In this document: in pieces, positions 32,108 through 42,089 of the stretch
Position numbering within the stretch: the stretch's first letter is position 1
Layout: every line of letters begins with the position of its first letter
NCBI GenBank assembly: GCA_900100245.1
Contig: FNEU01000001.1
Coordinates: 186,001 to 250,000, forward strand
Origin: Lachnospiraceae bacterium G41
Lineage (GTDB): Bacteria > Bacillota > Clostridia > Lachnospirales > Lachnospiraceae
Length of the DNA: 64,000 nt
Direction of reading: 5' to 3'
The notes under the pieces: model-generated
Seen by the model: the letters and a program-made list of their open reading frames with translations, nothing else
Database searches by the model: none
Told to the model about the DNA's origin: nothing
Translations under genes and position numbers: made by a program

Positions 32108-33115
32108 ATGAAGGTAAATATTCTTACACTTATTTTATATATATTTTCCATTGGAATAATAAGCGCGCTTGCACTCATTTATGAACAGCCGGCAATCGTG
32201 CTTTTTATTTTAATGCTGTTTATCTTAATTCCGGTTTCATTAATTGTTTTCTTTAATGTAAGCGACAAATTCACCTTCACTCTTTCACCGGTTTCCGAAT
32301 ATGTGGAGGAGCCGAACTCTCCCGCTTTTGTACTTGAATATAAAAACGCTGCTCCCATAGGACTTTTCTCATGCGATGTTGTATTTACAGCAGAAAACAA
32401 TTTCTATCCGAGCATGACAAAGCATAAAATGTCTATTCCGCTTACAAGAAAGAGCAATTCTTTTACGATTCCTTTGGAAAGCTATGATATCGGACTCGTA
32501 AGCATCACTATAGAGAAATTTATTCTGCACGACTATTTATCCATTTTCAGAAAAGAAATAAACGTATCGCTCGAATCTTCCGTACCTGTTCTTCCGAAAG
32601 AGCGAAACATCGGCGATTTTCCGCCCGCTGTTCCAAAAGACGGTCCCGACGAATTCACAGAATCGGAAAATATCGGTAATATTTCATCCGACGTAAAAGA
32701 AATCCGTGAATACCGTCCGGGTGACAGACTTCAGAGAATCCACTGGAAGCTCTCCGCAAAGCTTGATGATCTGTTCGTAAAAGAAATGGCACACACCTCA
32801 TCTCTTGCAATCATCCTAGTTCCGGAACTTTGCAGGGATGAAATACACGATACCGCTGAGTCTCTTTTATCATGTATAAAAATCATGTATGAAAAGAAGG
32901 AAAGATTTGAGGTCTGCATTTATAACGACATCTCCTGCGATTACACGTTCTTTACCGTTACAGACGAAGCAGGAATGCTTGAGGCAATGACGCATTTTTA
33001 CTGCCAGCCTTTATACGAAGGCAGGGAAAATGCTTTGAATACATATCTTCACTCTTCCGGTAAGATTGCAACCGTAATTCATATTATCGGAAAGACGATT
33101 AAGATCAGCGAATAA
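32108..33115 (+). CDS. DUF58 family protein
   Basis: 335 residues. Two membrane helices at about 5-22 and 27-48 precede a cytosolic domain. The family core EYRPGDRLQRIHWKLSAK is at about 199-216, in the VWA-like part of DUF58 proteins. It starts right after the moxR stop and works with that ATPase in an unknown envelope-related process. Confidence 0.9.
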   Translation: MKVNILTLILYIFSIGIISALALIYEQPAIVLFILMLFILIPVSLIVFFNVSDKFTFTLSPVSEYVEEPNSPAFVLEYKNAAPIGLFSCDVVFTAENNFYPSMTKHKMSIPLTRKSNSFTIPLESYDIGLVSITIEKFILHDYLSIFRKEINVSLESSVPVLPKERNIGDFPPAVPKDGPDEFTESENIGNISSDVKEIREYRPGDRLQRIHWKLSAKLDDLFVKEMAHTSSLAIILVPELCRDEIHDTAESLLSCIKIMYEKKERFEVCIYNDISCDYTFFTVTDEAGMLEAMTHFYCQPLYEGRENALNTYLHSSGKIATVIHIIGKTIKISE

Positions 33116-33159
33116 GAATTTAGGTAACTTGTAAATATTTAGGTAGGTTTACATAACAT

Positions 33160-35496
33160 ATGATATCCTGGCTTGACAAAATCATTTACAAAAAAGAAAT
33201 AAAGGATAACAAACTCATTGTCGGCGAAGTAACGCAGACAAAGAAGAGCAACCGTTTTCTTATATGCCTTTTTAAAGGCATTCTGGTTTATATTGCCACT
33301 TACTGCTCTATCTGCGGCCTTTTGGATGCTTTTGAGATTGAATACAACAGACCGATTATCATGGTTGCATTCGCATTTTTCTCATTTTATGTATCCTTCC
33401 TTTACTTTAACAAGCTTATTTTCTATATCTTTTATATTATTTTGTTCGTTGCTTTCACCGTCGAACTTGCGAGATATTATATGGCGGCCAACTCCGGTTT
33501 CCAGGCGGCAATCAACATCATATTCGAAGAATATTCAGACTACTTCGGACTCGCTGCTATCCGTGAAGGTTACGAATCCGTTACAAACAGATATTTAACC
33601 GTAACCATTGCGGCGCTCTTTTTAGGAGCGTTTACTGCTATCCTTTTAAACGTTACGATTTCGGGATACATGAATGCGTTCGAAACCGCACTTGTTACAT
33701 TCCCTTATATAGAAGTTGCGCTCTTCATTCATAAAATCCCTTCCGCAATTTATCTTTTCGGACTTTTATTCGTTTATACATGCGTTGTTTTCCTGCAGTT
33801 TTCAAGGCATTCGAGGATGCAGGTCAAAGGTAAGCGAACGCACGAATTCCTACGGATAAAAATGAAGAAAGAAAACCGTTATGCATATCAGGCCGATATA
33901 CCTGTGTTTTTGTATTCGTTTGCTTTCTCGTTTGTGATTTCGCTTGTCATCATAATTTTACTTAAGGCTCCTTTGAATATGCCGATATCCAAGGTTCCCG
34001 GCAACGCAATTCATAAGCAGACTCAGGAATATGTTAAGATCCTCGTTCAGAACGGCATCGGCGGGTTCCTTGATACATATACATCCACAGGCGGTCTTTC
34101 AGGCGGACGTATCGGTGGTGTAAGCCAGGTCAGACCCGATTACGAAACCGACCTTGAAGTTACTTTTGTTCCGATTAATTACGATACCATTTATCTTAAA
34201 GGATATACCGGAACCAATTATCAGCCTTCAGGCTGGTTTCCGTTAGCTCATGATTTAACTTATCTTGAAGACCAACGTGAGTATGATTTTGGAAATACCG
34301 CCAAAATTATGATTAAAGAAGTTGACGCAGATCCTAAATTCGATTATCGTCCTTATTTTTCAAGTACCACCGATATTGAACATTCGCCGTCTGACTATAA
34401 TACTTATGAGATTACTTACAAGCCCGTTTTAAGTTCAGCCGATTATGCTGAGCCTAAAGAAGACGAACTTCTGATACTATCAGATTATTATGAATATGTT
34501 TATGATGCATGCCTTGTTGTTCCGGAGGATTTAAAGCCTGTTCTGGACGAAACACTTAAAGAAATAAACCCTGTTAAAACTGACGATATAAATCAGTACA
34601 GAATCAACTGCGCTAACGCAATATATGTTTATTTCCTTGAAAACTTCAACTATACAATGGCACCCGGCAGAACAGCTTATAAAAGAGACTTCGTAGAATA
34701 TTTCCTGACTCACCAGAAAAGAGGTTTCTGTGCACACTTTGCTTCCGCTACAGTGCTTCTTTTACGAGAAATGGGTGTACCTGCCAGATATTGCGAAGGC
34801 TACTGCATTCCCATCACTCTTATTTATGAGGATGCAATTTTAACCGATAATAATTTTGATGAATGGTATTCTGGCAAACAGGATATCGAGCTTCAGTCTG
34901 TACTTGAAGTTCCCGTTAACGATTCATATGCGCATGCATGGGTTGAGATATATCTTGACGGATACGGATTTGTTCCTTTCGAGGCCACAATTCCTTCTTT
35001 CGATGAAGAAGACAATGATTTAGGTTTCCTTACATTTAACTTCTTCTCTGCCATAACAAGAAATACTCTTAATTTCGAACAATTTGGAACAACCAATAAT
35101 CCTAACAACGGTAACAACAGCGGATTTAATATCAACAAAGTCTTTGATATTTTCAATTTCAACACCGCAGGCGTAAGAGCTACCGTAGTTATAATATTTG
35201 TGGTATTCATTGGCGCATTTCTTCTTTTCTTACTGACAAGATTTTTGATAATTCGCATAAAACTTACTGTATATCGTAAAAATAATGACGAATATCATCT
35301 TGTAATATATGAATATTCCAAACTTTCTGCTATGCTTAAGAGGAAGGGATATTTGAAAAAAGACAATCCTCTTCCGATGGATGTAAAGGAGGCTTACGAT
35401 CTTTATCTGGCCAACTACAACAACCGTCACAAGAAACAGAAAGATGTAGACACAAAGGCATTATTTGAGCATTACGAGAAGGTAATGTATTCGTAA
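33160..35496 (+). CDS. Membrane-bound transglutaminase-like protein (TgpA type)
   Basis: 778 residues. About five or six membrane helices lie in the first 275 residues, then an external domain (about 285-670), then one helix (about 674-697) and a cytosolic tail. The Cys-protease-like core is KRGFCAHFASATVLLLREMG with catalytic Cys, DSYAHAWVEIYLDGYG with His, and an acidic residue in FVPFEATIP. A low-complexity Asn/Gly linker precedes the last helix. It completes the MoxR-DUF58-transglutaminase operon; the substrate is unknown. A GGTTTACATAA word lies just before the start. Confidence 0.88.
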   Translation: MISWLDKIIYKKEIKDNKLIVGEVTQTKKSNRFLICLFKGILVYIATYCSICGLLDAFEIEYNRPIIMVAFAFFSFYVSFLYFNKLIFYIFYIILFVAFTVELARYYMAANSGFQAAINIIFEEYSDYFGLAAIREGYESVTNRYLTVTIAALFLGAFTAILLNVTISGYMNAFETALVTFPYIEVALFIHKIPSAIYLFGLLFVYTCVVFLQFSRHSRMQVKGKRTHEFLRIKMKKENRYAYQADIPVFLYSFAFSFVISLVIIILLKAPLNMPISKVPGNAIHKQTQEYVKILVQNGIGGFLDTYTSTGGLSGGRIGGVSQVRPDYETDLEVTFVPINYDTIYLKGYTGTNYQPSGWFPLAHDLTYLEDQREYDFGNTAKIMIKEVDADPKFDYRPYFSSTTDIEHSPSDYNTYEITYKPVLSSADYAEPKEDELLILSDYYEYVYDACLVVPEDLKPVLDETLKEINPVKTDDINQYRINCANAIYVYFLENFNYTMAPGRTAYKRDFVEYFLTHQKRGFCAHFASATVLLLREMGVPARYCEGYCIPITLIYEDAILTDNNFDEWYSGKQDIELQSVLEVPVNDSYAHAWVEIYLDGYGFVPFEATIPSFDEEDNDLGFLTFNFFSAITRNTLNFEQFGTTNNPNNGNNSGFNINKVFDIFNFNTAGVRATVVIIFVVFIGAFLLFLLTRFLIIRIKLTVYRKNNDEYHLVIYEYSKLSAMLKRKGYLKKDNPLPMDVKEAYDLYLANYNNRHKKQKDVDTKALFEHYEKVMYS

Positions 35497-35523
35497 AGGG
35501 TTAACTTTTAAGGAGGGGAATTT

Positions 35524-36339
35524 ATGGATAAGATTATCATTAAAGGTCTTGAAGTTTTTGCTCATCACGGAGTATATGAAAACGAAAAATCCAAAGGTCA
35601 GAAGTTTGTCATCAACGCCGAATTTGAAGTTGATACTCTGACCGCGAGTTTAAGCGACGATATCGAGGATACTCTTGATTATGCCAAGGTCTGCGAGTTC
35701 ATAAAAGATTATATGGTCGTTAATCAGTTGAACTTGCTTGAGACGCTTGTTAACGAGCTATCAAGAAAGCTTCTTTTAACATTTAAGGACATAAAATCTG
35801 TCACACTTGAAATATGCAAGCCCGACGCTCCCATTCCGTCAAAATTTGATACTGTATCATTAAAAGTATTCAGAACAAGACACATTGCGTATATCGCTGT
35901 CGGCTCAAATATGGGAGAACGCGAAGAATATATAGAGAACGCCATAGATAATCTTTCGATGGATGATTGCATCGAAGTTAAAGATGTTTCGGGACTTATA
36001 GAAACCAAGCCTTACGGAGATGTTGAGCAGGATGATTTCTTAAATGGTGTATTCAAGATTGAAACTCTCTACTCTCCCGAAGAACTTCTTGCAAGACTTA
36101 ACATTGAAGAAAACGAAGCCGGCAGGGAAAGAACAATTCACTGGGGTCCGAGAACGCTGGATTTGGATATTATCTTTTATGATGATTTAGTTATGTCAAC
36201 CAACAACTTAATCATTCCTCACCCTGACATGGCTAACAGAGACTTCGTACTTAAGCCTCTTTGCGAGATTGATCCGTATGTGATTCACCCGAGATATAAT
36301 CTCACAGTCAAAGAATTGTTATGTAAACTTGGGAAATAA
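35524..36339 (+). CDS. folK: Fused dihydroneopterin aldolase / HPPK
   Basis: 271 residues. Residues 1-118 are FolB (IIIKGLEVFAHHGVYENEK with the substrate-binding region and the NLLETLVNELSR helix). Residues 122-271 are FolK (IAYIAVGSNMGEREEYIENA, then WGPRTLDLDIIFYDDL with the Mg2+ Asp residues, and IPHPDMANRDFVLKPL). It converts dihydroneopterin to hydroxymethyl-dihydropterin and pyrophosphorylates it, giving the substrate of FolP, which is encoded convergently. AAGGAGGGG precedes the ATG. FolB-FolK fusions are known in clostridia. Two copies of the TTATGTMAAC word lie inside the FolK part. Confidence 0.95.
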   Translation: MDKIIIKGLEVFAHHGVYENEKSKGQKFVINAEFEVDTLTASLSDDIEDTLDYAKVCEFIKDYMVVNQLNLLETLVNELSRKLLLTFKDIKSVTLEICKPDAPIPSKFDTVSLKVFRTRHIAYIAVGSNMGEREEYIENAIDNLSMDDCIEVKDVSGLIETKPYGDVEQDDFLNGVFKIETLYSPEELLARLNIEENEAGRERTIHWGPRTLDLDIIFYDDLVMSTNNLIIPHPDMANRDFVLKPLCEIDPYVIHPRYNLTVKELLCKLGK

Positions 36340-36362
36340 TGTTTGACATTATAAGGCATTTT

Positions 36363-36389
36363 AAAAGGACTTCCAAACGAAGTCCTTTT
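36363..36389. terminator. Bidirectional terminator between folBK and folP
   Basis: Stem AAAAGGACTTC/GAAGTCCTTTT with a five-base loop and T/A runs on both sides. Confidence 0.85.
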
Positions 36390-36390
36390 T

Positions 36391-37272
36391 TTATCTTCCG
36401 TTTAACATTTCAGGCGGACCGTAAATAGGCTGAGACTCATTTACAGGCGGTTCAAAGGAATTAAGTATCTCCTCGGTCATTTTAATGGCTCTGACGTTTT
36501 CTTTTATGTCGTGTACTCTGACGAAGTTAATACCTTTCATACATGCGATAACCGTGGTTGCAAGTGTACCTTCAAGTCTCTCATCTACAGGTAAATCCAG
36601 AGTTAAACCGATAACAGACTTTCTGCTCGTGCCTAACAATATCGGATAACCCAAATCTTTTAAATCATCCATATGATTTATGGCGATTAAATTCTGCTCT
36701 CTTGTTTTTCCAAAGCCTACTCCGGGATCAAGGATAATTTTATCTTTATCAATTCCCGCTGCATTTGCAATATCAAGTATCTCTCTGCAATCCGAAAGCA
36801 AATCTTTTCTAAAATTATAATAACTCGGATTATCCCTATTATGCATCAGCACGCAAAAAGCATCATATTCAGCTATGACTTTGGCCATATCAGGATCTTT
36901 TTTAAGGCCCCAGATATCATTTACGATGTCACAGCCTGCTTCTAACGCTGCCCTTGCAACTTTGGCATCATATGTATCAACCGAAACCGGAATATCGATG
37001 TTTTTCTTAATTTCTTCGATAACAGGTACAACTCTCTCAATCTGCTCATCCGCACTTACCGGCGTAAAGCCGGGTCTCGTGGATTCTCCACCTATATCGA
37101 TGATGTCAGCGCCTTCTTCAATCATCTGAAGCGCTCTTTTTACAGCCACATCTTTATCAATGAATTTTCCGCCGTCGGAAAAAGAATCAGGCGTCACATT
37201 CAAAATGCCCATTACATATGTGTGGCCTATAAGATTAAATATTCTGTTGCCGATTTTCATTTCTTTTATCAT
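36391..37272 (-). CDS. folP: Dihydropteroate synthase
   Basis: 293 residues, TIM barrel. The signature VMGILNVTPDSFSDGGKF, the GADIIDIGGESTRPG loop, DPGVGFGKT and GTSRKSVIG are present. It joins p-aminobenzoate to hydroxymethyl-dihydropterin pyrophosphate and is the target of sulphonamides. The ATG at 37272 has AAGGAG six bases upstream; a longer frame to 37296 adds only residues from a GTGCC repeat. It lies downstream of folE across a terminator. Confidence 0.96.
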   Translation of the reverse strand: MIKEMKIGNRIFNLIGHTYVMGILNVTPDSFSDGGKFIDKDVAVKRALQMIEEGADIIDIGGESTRPGFTPVSADEQIERVVPVIEEIKKNIDIPVSVDTYDAKVARAALEAGCDIVNDIWGLKKDPDMAKVIAEYDAFCVLMHNRDNPSYYNFRKDLLSDCREILDIANAAGIDKDKIILDPGVGFGKTREQNLIAINHMDDLKDLGYPILLGTSRKSVIGLTLDLPVDERLEGTLATTVIACMKGINFVRVHDIKENVRAIKMTEEILNSFEPPVNESQPIYGPPEMLNGR

Positions 37273-37284
37273 TTCTTCTCCTTC

Positions 37285-37316
37285 AGAGCCAGGCACCCTA
37301 CGGAGCCAGGCACTGC
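37285..37316. repeat. GTGCCAGGC-family repeat upstream of folP
   Basis: GAGCCAGGCACCCTACGGAG followed by CCAGGCACTG. It is another diverged member of the dispersed family, here placed directly before the folP ribosome site. Confidence 0.6.
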
Positions 37317-37332
37317 TAACTCCTAAAAGAAA

Positions 37333-37356
37333 AAAGCGGTCCTAAAAAACCGCTTT
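37333..37356 (-). terminator. Terminator of folC-folE
   Basis: Stem AAAGCGGT/ACCGCTTT followed on the minus strand by TTTTTTC, just after the folE stop. Confidence 0.8.
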
Positions 37357-37361
37357 CATAA

Positions 37362-37916
37362 TTAAAGTTTTAAAAGATTGAAGAAGCGGTTCTTGTACTC
37401 TTCTTCCTCGAACAGGCCTCTTGTAGCCATTGTAACCGTCGTGGTGCCGGGCTTTTTGATGCCACGCATTGTCATGCACATATGTTCTGCTTCGATTACA
37501 ACCATAACGCCCTTGGCATTGAGTTCTTTGAAAATGCTGTCTGCTACCTGGTCCGTAAGTTTTTCCTGAATCTGAAGGCGTCTTGCATAAACCTCAAGCG
37601 TTCTCGCAAGCTTGGAAATGCCGACCACTTCCTTGTTCGGAATGTATGCGATATGAGCCTTTCCGTAAAACGGCATCATATGATGTTCGCAGGTTGAGTA
37701 AAATACTATGTTCTTTTCAAGTACTATATCGTCGTTGTCGACATGAAATCTCTTTGATAAGTGATTGGCCGCGTCATCTTCGTAGCCAGCATAAATCTCG
37801 CTGTACATTCTCGCAATTCGATCGGGCGTATCAATTAAGCCCTCTCTTGTAATATCTTCACCTATTCCTTCAAGAAGAAGCTTAACCCCTTCTTTTATCT
37901 TGTTCTCGTCAATCAT
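37362..37916 (-). CDS. folE: GTP cyclohydrolase I
   Basis: 184 residues. [20 protein letters not shown] contains the Zn ligands Cys and His, and [20 protein letters not shown] and [14 protein letters not shown] (second Zn Cys) complete the site. It opens GTP to dihydroneopterin triphosphate, the first step of folate synthesis and also a source for queuosine precursors. It follows folC by 20 bases, so the two are co-transcribed. Confidence 0.96.
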   Translation of the reverse strand: MIDENKIKEGVKLLLEGIGEDITREGLIDTPDRIARMYSEIYAGYEDDAANHLSKRFHVDNDDIVLEKNIVFYSTCEHHMMPFYGKAHIAYIPNKEVVGISKLARTLEVYARRLQIQEKLTDQVADSIFKELNAKGVMVVIEAEHMCMTMRGIKKPGTTTVTMATRGLFEEEEYKNRFFNLLKL

Positions 37917-37936
37917 CTTTTTCTCTTCTTTTCTGT

Positions 37937-39280
37937 TTATTTCGTTTTTGCGAAAATAATCTCTCTGAAATCGCTCATAAAAGAAAGCGATCCGAATATA
38001 AGTATCACATCTTTCTTTTCGGCAAAAAGCTTGGCAATCTCAAGTGCTTCGAAGTAAGAATCTGCAGCCGTAACTACTTCGTTGTAATCTTTTACGAGTT
38101 TTCCAAGTTCAAAAGCCTCAACCGCGCGCGACTTATCTTTGGGCGTTACGGTTACAATTGCTTTGGCTTTTGGCGCATACTTTTCAATCACATTTTCGAA
38201 TGCCTTGTCTTTGTACATACCAATTATATATATCAGGTTTCGATTTGTAAAATACAAGTTTATGTTTTCGAAAAGCCTGTCGACCGAATCCATATTATGT
38301 GCTCCGTCGAGAATAAAAGTATAGTCTTTATTCTTTATAATTTCAAATCTTCCGGGCCAGACTGCGTTTTCAAAGGCTTTCTTTACAGCATTGTAAGTGA
38401 TTTTAAATCCTTCACTTTTAAGTACTTCTATCGCATCCAGTACGCATATTGCATTATCGCATTGATGCTTTCCTATAAGGCTTAGATTTAGGTTTACATA
38501 ATTCTTATATGATAAAATCTGGGAAATGTTTCCTGATTTTACAGAAGTCTTAAATTTTGCAGATTTTCTGTCGCTTTTTATGATATTCAGGTTATTGCTT
38601 GAATTCGTTTGCTTTGATGATTTTTTCTTGTCAGGTTTACATAATTTCTCGATATACTCATCAAAGTATTCTTCAACCTCCCCTGACTGGGGCGCCAAAA
38701 CAACATTTTTCGTAGATTCTTTTATGATACCGAACTTATGTAAACTAATATCTTTTAGAGTATCTCCTAAAAAGGCAACATGATCAACACTTATTGATGC
38801 AATTATGTCAACCAAACTGTTCTCGATTGCATTGGTCGCATCAAGCTTTCCGCCCATACCGCATTCTAGGATAACTATATTGCAATTCTTTTCCTTGAAT
38901 ATTAAAAGCGAAAGCACAAACTCAATCTCAAAAGCAGTTGCTTTTAATTTATTCTTCTCAACAGTATCAATGATTAACGAAAGATTCTTTTCCCATATTG
39001 TCTTTGGCACCATTTTGCCATTAACAAGTATAATCTCACGCTCATCAACAACGGCTGGCGATAAGAATCTTCCAACCTTGATTCCACTGTTTGCCAGCGA
39101 ATGCTCTAATAGATACCCAATACTACCCTTACCGTTTGTTCCCGCAATATGAACTATAGGAAGGCCTTTGTCTGGTCTTCCAAAGGCATCAAGTAATTTA
39201 TTCACTTCTTTCAATCCGGGAACAGAGCCTAAAGTTTTTCTTCTATTCTCAAGCCATTCCCTACATTCTGAATAATTCAT
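37937..39280 (-). CDS. folC: Folylpolyglutamate synthase / dihydrofolate synthase
   Basis: 447 residues of the Mur ligase fold. The ATP loop is [15 protein letters not shown], the Mg2+ site lies near [16 protein letters not shown], and [28 protein letters not shown] and LDGAHNMDS follow in order. It adds Glu to dihydropteroate and folates. Residues about 215-265 ([18 protein letters not shown] and onward) are low-complexity and longer than I expect. Four copies of GGTTTACATAA or GGTTGACATAA lie in the gene, in different reading frames. Confidence 0.95.
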   Translation of the reverse strand: MNYSECREWLENRRKTLGSVPGLKEVNKLLDAFGRPDKGLPIVHIAGTNGKGSIGYLLEHSLANSGIKVGRFLSPAVVDEREIILVNGKMVPKTIWEKNLSLIIDTVEKNKLKATAFEIEFVLSLLIFKEKNCNIVILECGMGGKLDATNAIENSLVDIIASISVDHVAFLGDTLKDISLHKFGIIKESTKNVVLAPQSGEVEEYFDEYIEKLCKPDKKKSSKQTNSSNNLNIIKSDRKSAKFKTSVKSGNISQILSYKNYVNLNLSLIGKHQCDNAICVLDAIEVLKSEGFKITYNAVKKAFENAVWPGRFEIIKNKDYTFILDGAHNMDSVDRLFENINLYFTNRNLIYIIGMYKDKAFENVIEKYAPKAKAIVTVTPKDKSRAVEAFELGKLVKDYNEVVTAADSYFEALEIAKLFAEKKDVILIFGSLSFMSDFREIIFAKTK

Positions 39281-39313
39281 ATTTGCCTTCTTTTATGAGC
39301 CCTAAAAAAATGA

Positions 39314-39337
39314 AAGGCAGGTGGATAAACCTGCCTT
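39314..39337 (-). terminator. Terminator after the PH-domain gene
   Basis: Stem AAGGCAGGT/ACCTGCCTT followed on the minus strand by TTTCATTTTTTT. Confidence 0.75.
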
Positions 39338-39343
39338 AATTTC

Positions 39344-39745
39344 TTAACAGTCGTCGCCGATGTCCTCGACATCGTGAGCTCCGATATTTAATGTATTGAG
39401 AGTTCTTCTCTTAAGTCTTGCTTCTTCGGAATATTTTAATATAAAGTCCTTGGTCTCCTTGGAGTTCTTTATATTGTGAAGGAAAAGCTTCGGATGTGTG
39501 GTATCGCCTGTATAGCAGATTACACAGCCGAGCCCGAAGAGTCTTTGGAAAAAGCCTCTCTCAAGTTCAACATCCTGAATCTTGTACATGTAGCAGTCGT
39601 CTTCTTTTTTGGTAAAGCAACCGGACTCAATCGTCAGGATATCTTTTTTTACGATATATTTTGTGAAGGTAAAGGGAAGTCCGAAAAGAGCCCATCTCTT
39701 TCTCTCGACTACCTGTTCCTCATCTTCATTAAACTCTGTACCCAT
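39344..39745 (-). CDS. Bacterial PH-domain protein
   Basis: 133 residues. The centre, KYIVKKDILTIESGCFTKKE, then the IQDVELERGFFQRLFGLGCV segment, matches the bacterial PH_2 fold (YdbT/YdbS type), but the membrane helices of those proteins are missing, so it is soluble. The gene ends in an acidic tail (DVEDIGDDC). It lies 18 bases downstream of the response regulator and is probably co-transcribed. Function unknown. Confidence 0.7.
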   Translation of the reverse strand: MGTEFNEDEEQVVERKRWALFGLPFTFTKYIVKKDILTIESGCFTKKEDDCYMYKIQDVELERGFFQRLFGLGCVICYTGDTTHPKLFLHNIKNSKETKDFILKYSEEARLKRRTLNTLNIGAHDVEDIGDDC

Positions 39746-39763
39746 ATCCGTCCCCCAAATTAT

Positions 39764-40543
39764 TTATCTGGAAATCTTAAATGTTGCCCATGCATACTGC
39801 TGCATGTATTCTCCCATATAAGCCTTTATTGCGGATGATTTGCCTTTTTCGAAATCATATCTGTCGCATTTGATTCTGTCGGGATTAATAGCATAGTAGT
39901 TTCTCTTTTTAACTACAACATCGCCAAGTCCTGCTTCGTTTAAGGATCTGGTCATTTCTCTGTAAATCTTGTTGATGTAGTCTTCTACTTTTCTGTCATA
40001 ATCCTGGTTAGGGAAAAGGATTGAAGCGATTTCCTTTTTGGTAACTCCTGCACCCTTTCTGTCAACAAGGTATGCTAAAAGTTCCTTGGATCTTGATCTC
40101 TTAAATACAATGGGATCGCCCTTAGAATAAACATCAAAATTACCAAATGTCTTAACATATACATCGTAACTGTTCTTGTCTTCTTCTACAGGGTTTCTTA
40201 AGTTTCTTAATTCCTCAGCGATTTTAACAGCTGTAACAGGCTTTAAAACGTAACCTGAGGCACGTACTTCAAATGCATCCTGTGTGTACTCGGAATAACC
40301 GGTTACAAAGATGATATTGATCTTCGAATTGTACTTCTTAGCTTCATAAGCGAGTTCGATACCGTTCATGTCCCTCATTTCGATATCGAAAAAGCAGATG
40401 TCACATGTGTTTTCCGAAAGATAATCAAGTACTTCTTTTCCTGTCTTAAAAGAAATTACTTCAGCATTAGGTTCTGCTTCTTTAATGGAATCAACCAAAA
40501 CTTCCAAAGCAATAGTTTCATCATCAGCAGCAATTATTTTCAT
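39764..40543 (-). CDS. Response regulator with winged-helix output domain
   Basis: 259 residues. The receiver domain (1-120) has the acidic pair AADDE, the phospho-acceptor Asp in [15 protein letters not shown], and Lys in YVLKPV. After a linker, residues about 133-250 form a winged helix ([20 protein letters not shown], then a recognition region [17 protein letters not shown]) of the SARP/OmpR-like type often found in clostridia. No histidine kinase is adjacent; the hybrid kinase at 56-59 kb has its own receiver. The signal is unknown. Confidence 0.85.
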   Translation of the reverse strand: MKIIAADDETIALEVLVDSIKEAEPNAEVISFKTGKEVLDYLSENTCDICFFDIEMRDMNGIELAYEAKKYNSKINIIFVTGYSEYTQDAFEVRASGYVLKPVTAVKIAEELRNLRNPVEEDKNSYDVYVKTFGNFDVYSKGDPIVFKRSRSKELLAYLVDRKGAGVTKKEIASILFPNQDYDRKVEDYINKIYREMTRSLNEAGLGDVVVKKRNYYAINPDRIKCDRYDFEKGKSSAIKAYMGEYMQQYAWATFKISR

Positions 40544-40611
40544 AGAATATAGTCCCCCTCATATTTTGTATGCTAACATTCCATCTTTTGTCATTTTACT
40601 ACACTTTTTTG

Positions 40612-40640
40612 TTGATTTCAATTGTTTGAAGTGTTATCAT
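40612..40640 (+). promoter_or_regulatory. Promoter of pyrBI
   Basis: TTGATT (40612-40617), 17 bases, TATCAT (40635-40640), then GGAGAA and the pyrB ATG. The leader is only about 23 bases, too short for an attenuator. Confidence 0.6.
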
Positions 40641-40670
40641 AGGAAAAATGATTTTTATAGGAGAACGTAT

Positions 40671-41594
40671 ATGCGTCATTTAATGAGTCCCCTGGATTTT
40701 TCAGTCGACGAACTTGACAGGTTGTTCAACCTTGCGAACGACATTGAGAAAAACCGGGAAAAGTATTCTCACGCCTGTGTCGGCAAAAAACTCGCAACCT
40801 GTTTTTACGAACCAAGTACTCGAACACGTTTAAGTTTTGAATCCGCTATGTTATCGCTCGGCGGACAGGTTTTAGGTTTTTCGGATGCAAATTCTTCATC
40901 TGCTGCAAAAGGTGAAAGCGTTTCCGATACCATCCGAATGATTTCGTGTTACGCAGACATCTGCGCAATGAGACATCCGAAGGAAGGTGCTCCGATGGTT
41001 GCATCCACACACAGCCGCATTCCCGTTATTAACGCAGGCGACGGCGGACATCAGCACCCCACACAAACACTTACAGATTTACTTACTATCAGATCTTTAA
41101 AAGGTCGTCTTTCCGATTTTACCATCGGTCTTTGCGGTGACTTAAAATTCGGTCGAACCGTACACTCTCTTATCAATGCGTTATCAAGATATGATAACAT
41201 CAAATTCGTCTTCGTATCACCCGAAGAATTAAGAATTCCCGAATACATAATCGACAATCTAAAAGAAAAGAACATTCCTTTCGAAGAAGTTATCTCACTC
41301 GAAGAAGTAATGCCTAAACTCGATCTTTTATACATGACCAGAGTTCAGCGAGAAAGATTCTTCAACGAAGAAGATTATGTAAGATTAAAAGATTTCTACA
41401 TCTTAAACAAAGAAAAAATGGCTCTTGCCAAAGACGACATGCTAGTACTTCATCCCCTTCCCAGAGTAAACGAAATCTCTGTAGAAGTTGACGATGACCC
41501 CAGAGCCGTTTATTTCAAACAGGTTCAGTACGGCGTATACGTACGAATGGCATTAATACTTACTCTCCTTGAAATAGATACAGAGAAACTCTAA
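40671..41594 (+). CDS. pyrB: Aspartate carbamoyltransferase catalytic chain
   Basis: 307 residues. The carbamoyl-phosphate loop [17 protein letters not shown] and the [12 protein letters not shown] and [15 protein letters not shown] motifs are intact. It makes carbamoyl-aspartate in pyrimidine synthesis. The start at 40671 has TAGGAGAA upstream; the same frame continues left to 40485 but only through the response-regulator gene. A regulatory chain follows at 31 bases, so the enzyme should be the allosteric two-chain type rather than the Bacillus PyrB trimer. Confidence 0.96.
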   Translation: MRHLMSPLDFSVDELDRLFNLANDIEKNREKYSHACVGKKLATCFYEPSTRTRLSFESAMLSLGGQVLGFSDANSSSAAKGESVSDTIRMISCYADICAMRHPKEGAPMVASTHSRIPVINAGDGGHQHPTQTLTDLLTIRSLKGRLSDFTIGLCGDLKFGRTVHSLINALSRYDNIKFVFVSPEELRIPEYIIDNLKEKNIPFEEVISLEEVMPKLDLLYMTRVQRERFFNEEDYVRLKDFYILNKEKMALAKDDMLVLHPLPRVNEISVEVDDDPRAVYFKQVQYGVYVRMALILTLLEIDTEKL

Positions 41595-41624
41595 AACAAA
41601 CAATTTTCACGAAAGGAAAACGTT

Positions 41625-42053
41625 ATGCTGAAGATTGGAAGAATTCATGAAGGTTTCGTGCTTGACCATATAAAAGCAGGTAAAAGCTTGTCAATTTATC
41701 ATCATTTGCAGCTTGATAAAAAAGACTGTACCGTTGCAATGATTATGAATGCCAAAAGTGAAAAAATGGGTAAGAAAGATATCCTTAAAGTAGAATGTGA
41801 CATCGAAGAAATGGATATGGACGTGCTTGCGGTAATCGATCACAACATCACAGTAAACGTCATAAAAGACGGAGAAATCGTTGCGAAGAAAGAGCTCACA
41901 CTTCCCAAAGAAATCAGAAATATCTACAAATGCAAGAACCCTCGTTGCATAAGCAGTATCGAACAGGAACTTCCTCAGATTTTCGTACTTGACGAAAAAA
42001 AGGAAATCTACAGATGCAAATACTGTGAAGAGAAAACAAGACAGGAATTATAA
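41625..42053 (+). CDS. pyrI: Aspartate carbamoyltransferase regulatory chain
   Basis: 142 residues. The N-terminal nucleotide-binding domain has KIGRIHEGFVLDHIKAGK and the C-terminal zinc domain has CKNPRC and CKYC. It binds ATP or CTP and controls PyrB. AAAGGAAAA precedes the ATG. It is the last gene of the pyrBI unit and ends at a strong terminator. Confidence 0.95.
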   Translation: MLKIGRIHEGFVLDHIKAGKSLSIYHHLQLDKKDCTVAMIMNAKSEKMGKKDILKVECDIEEMDMDVLAVIDHNITVNVIKDGEIVAKKELTLPKEIRNIYKCKNPRCISSIEQELPQIFVLDEKKEIYRCKYCEEKTRQEL

Positions 42054-42059
42054 TTTAAA

Positions 42060-42083
42060 AGCCGAAGGAAAAATCCTTCGGCT
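42060..42083. terminator. Bidirectional terminator between pyrI and the CobW-like gene
   Basis: Stem AGCCGAAGGA/TCCTTCGGCT, with T-rich sequence on both sides; the genes are convergent. Confidence 0.85.
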
Positions 42084-42089
42084 AATTTT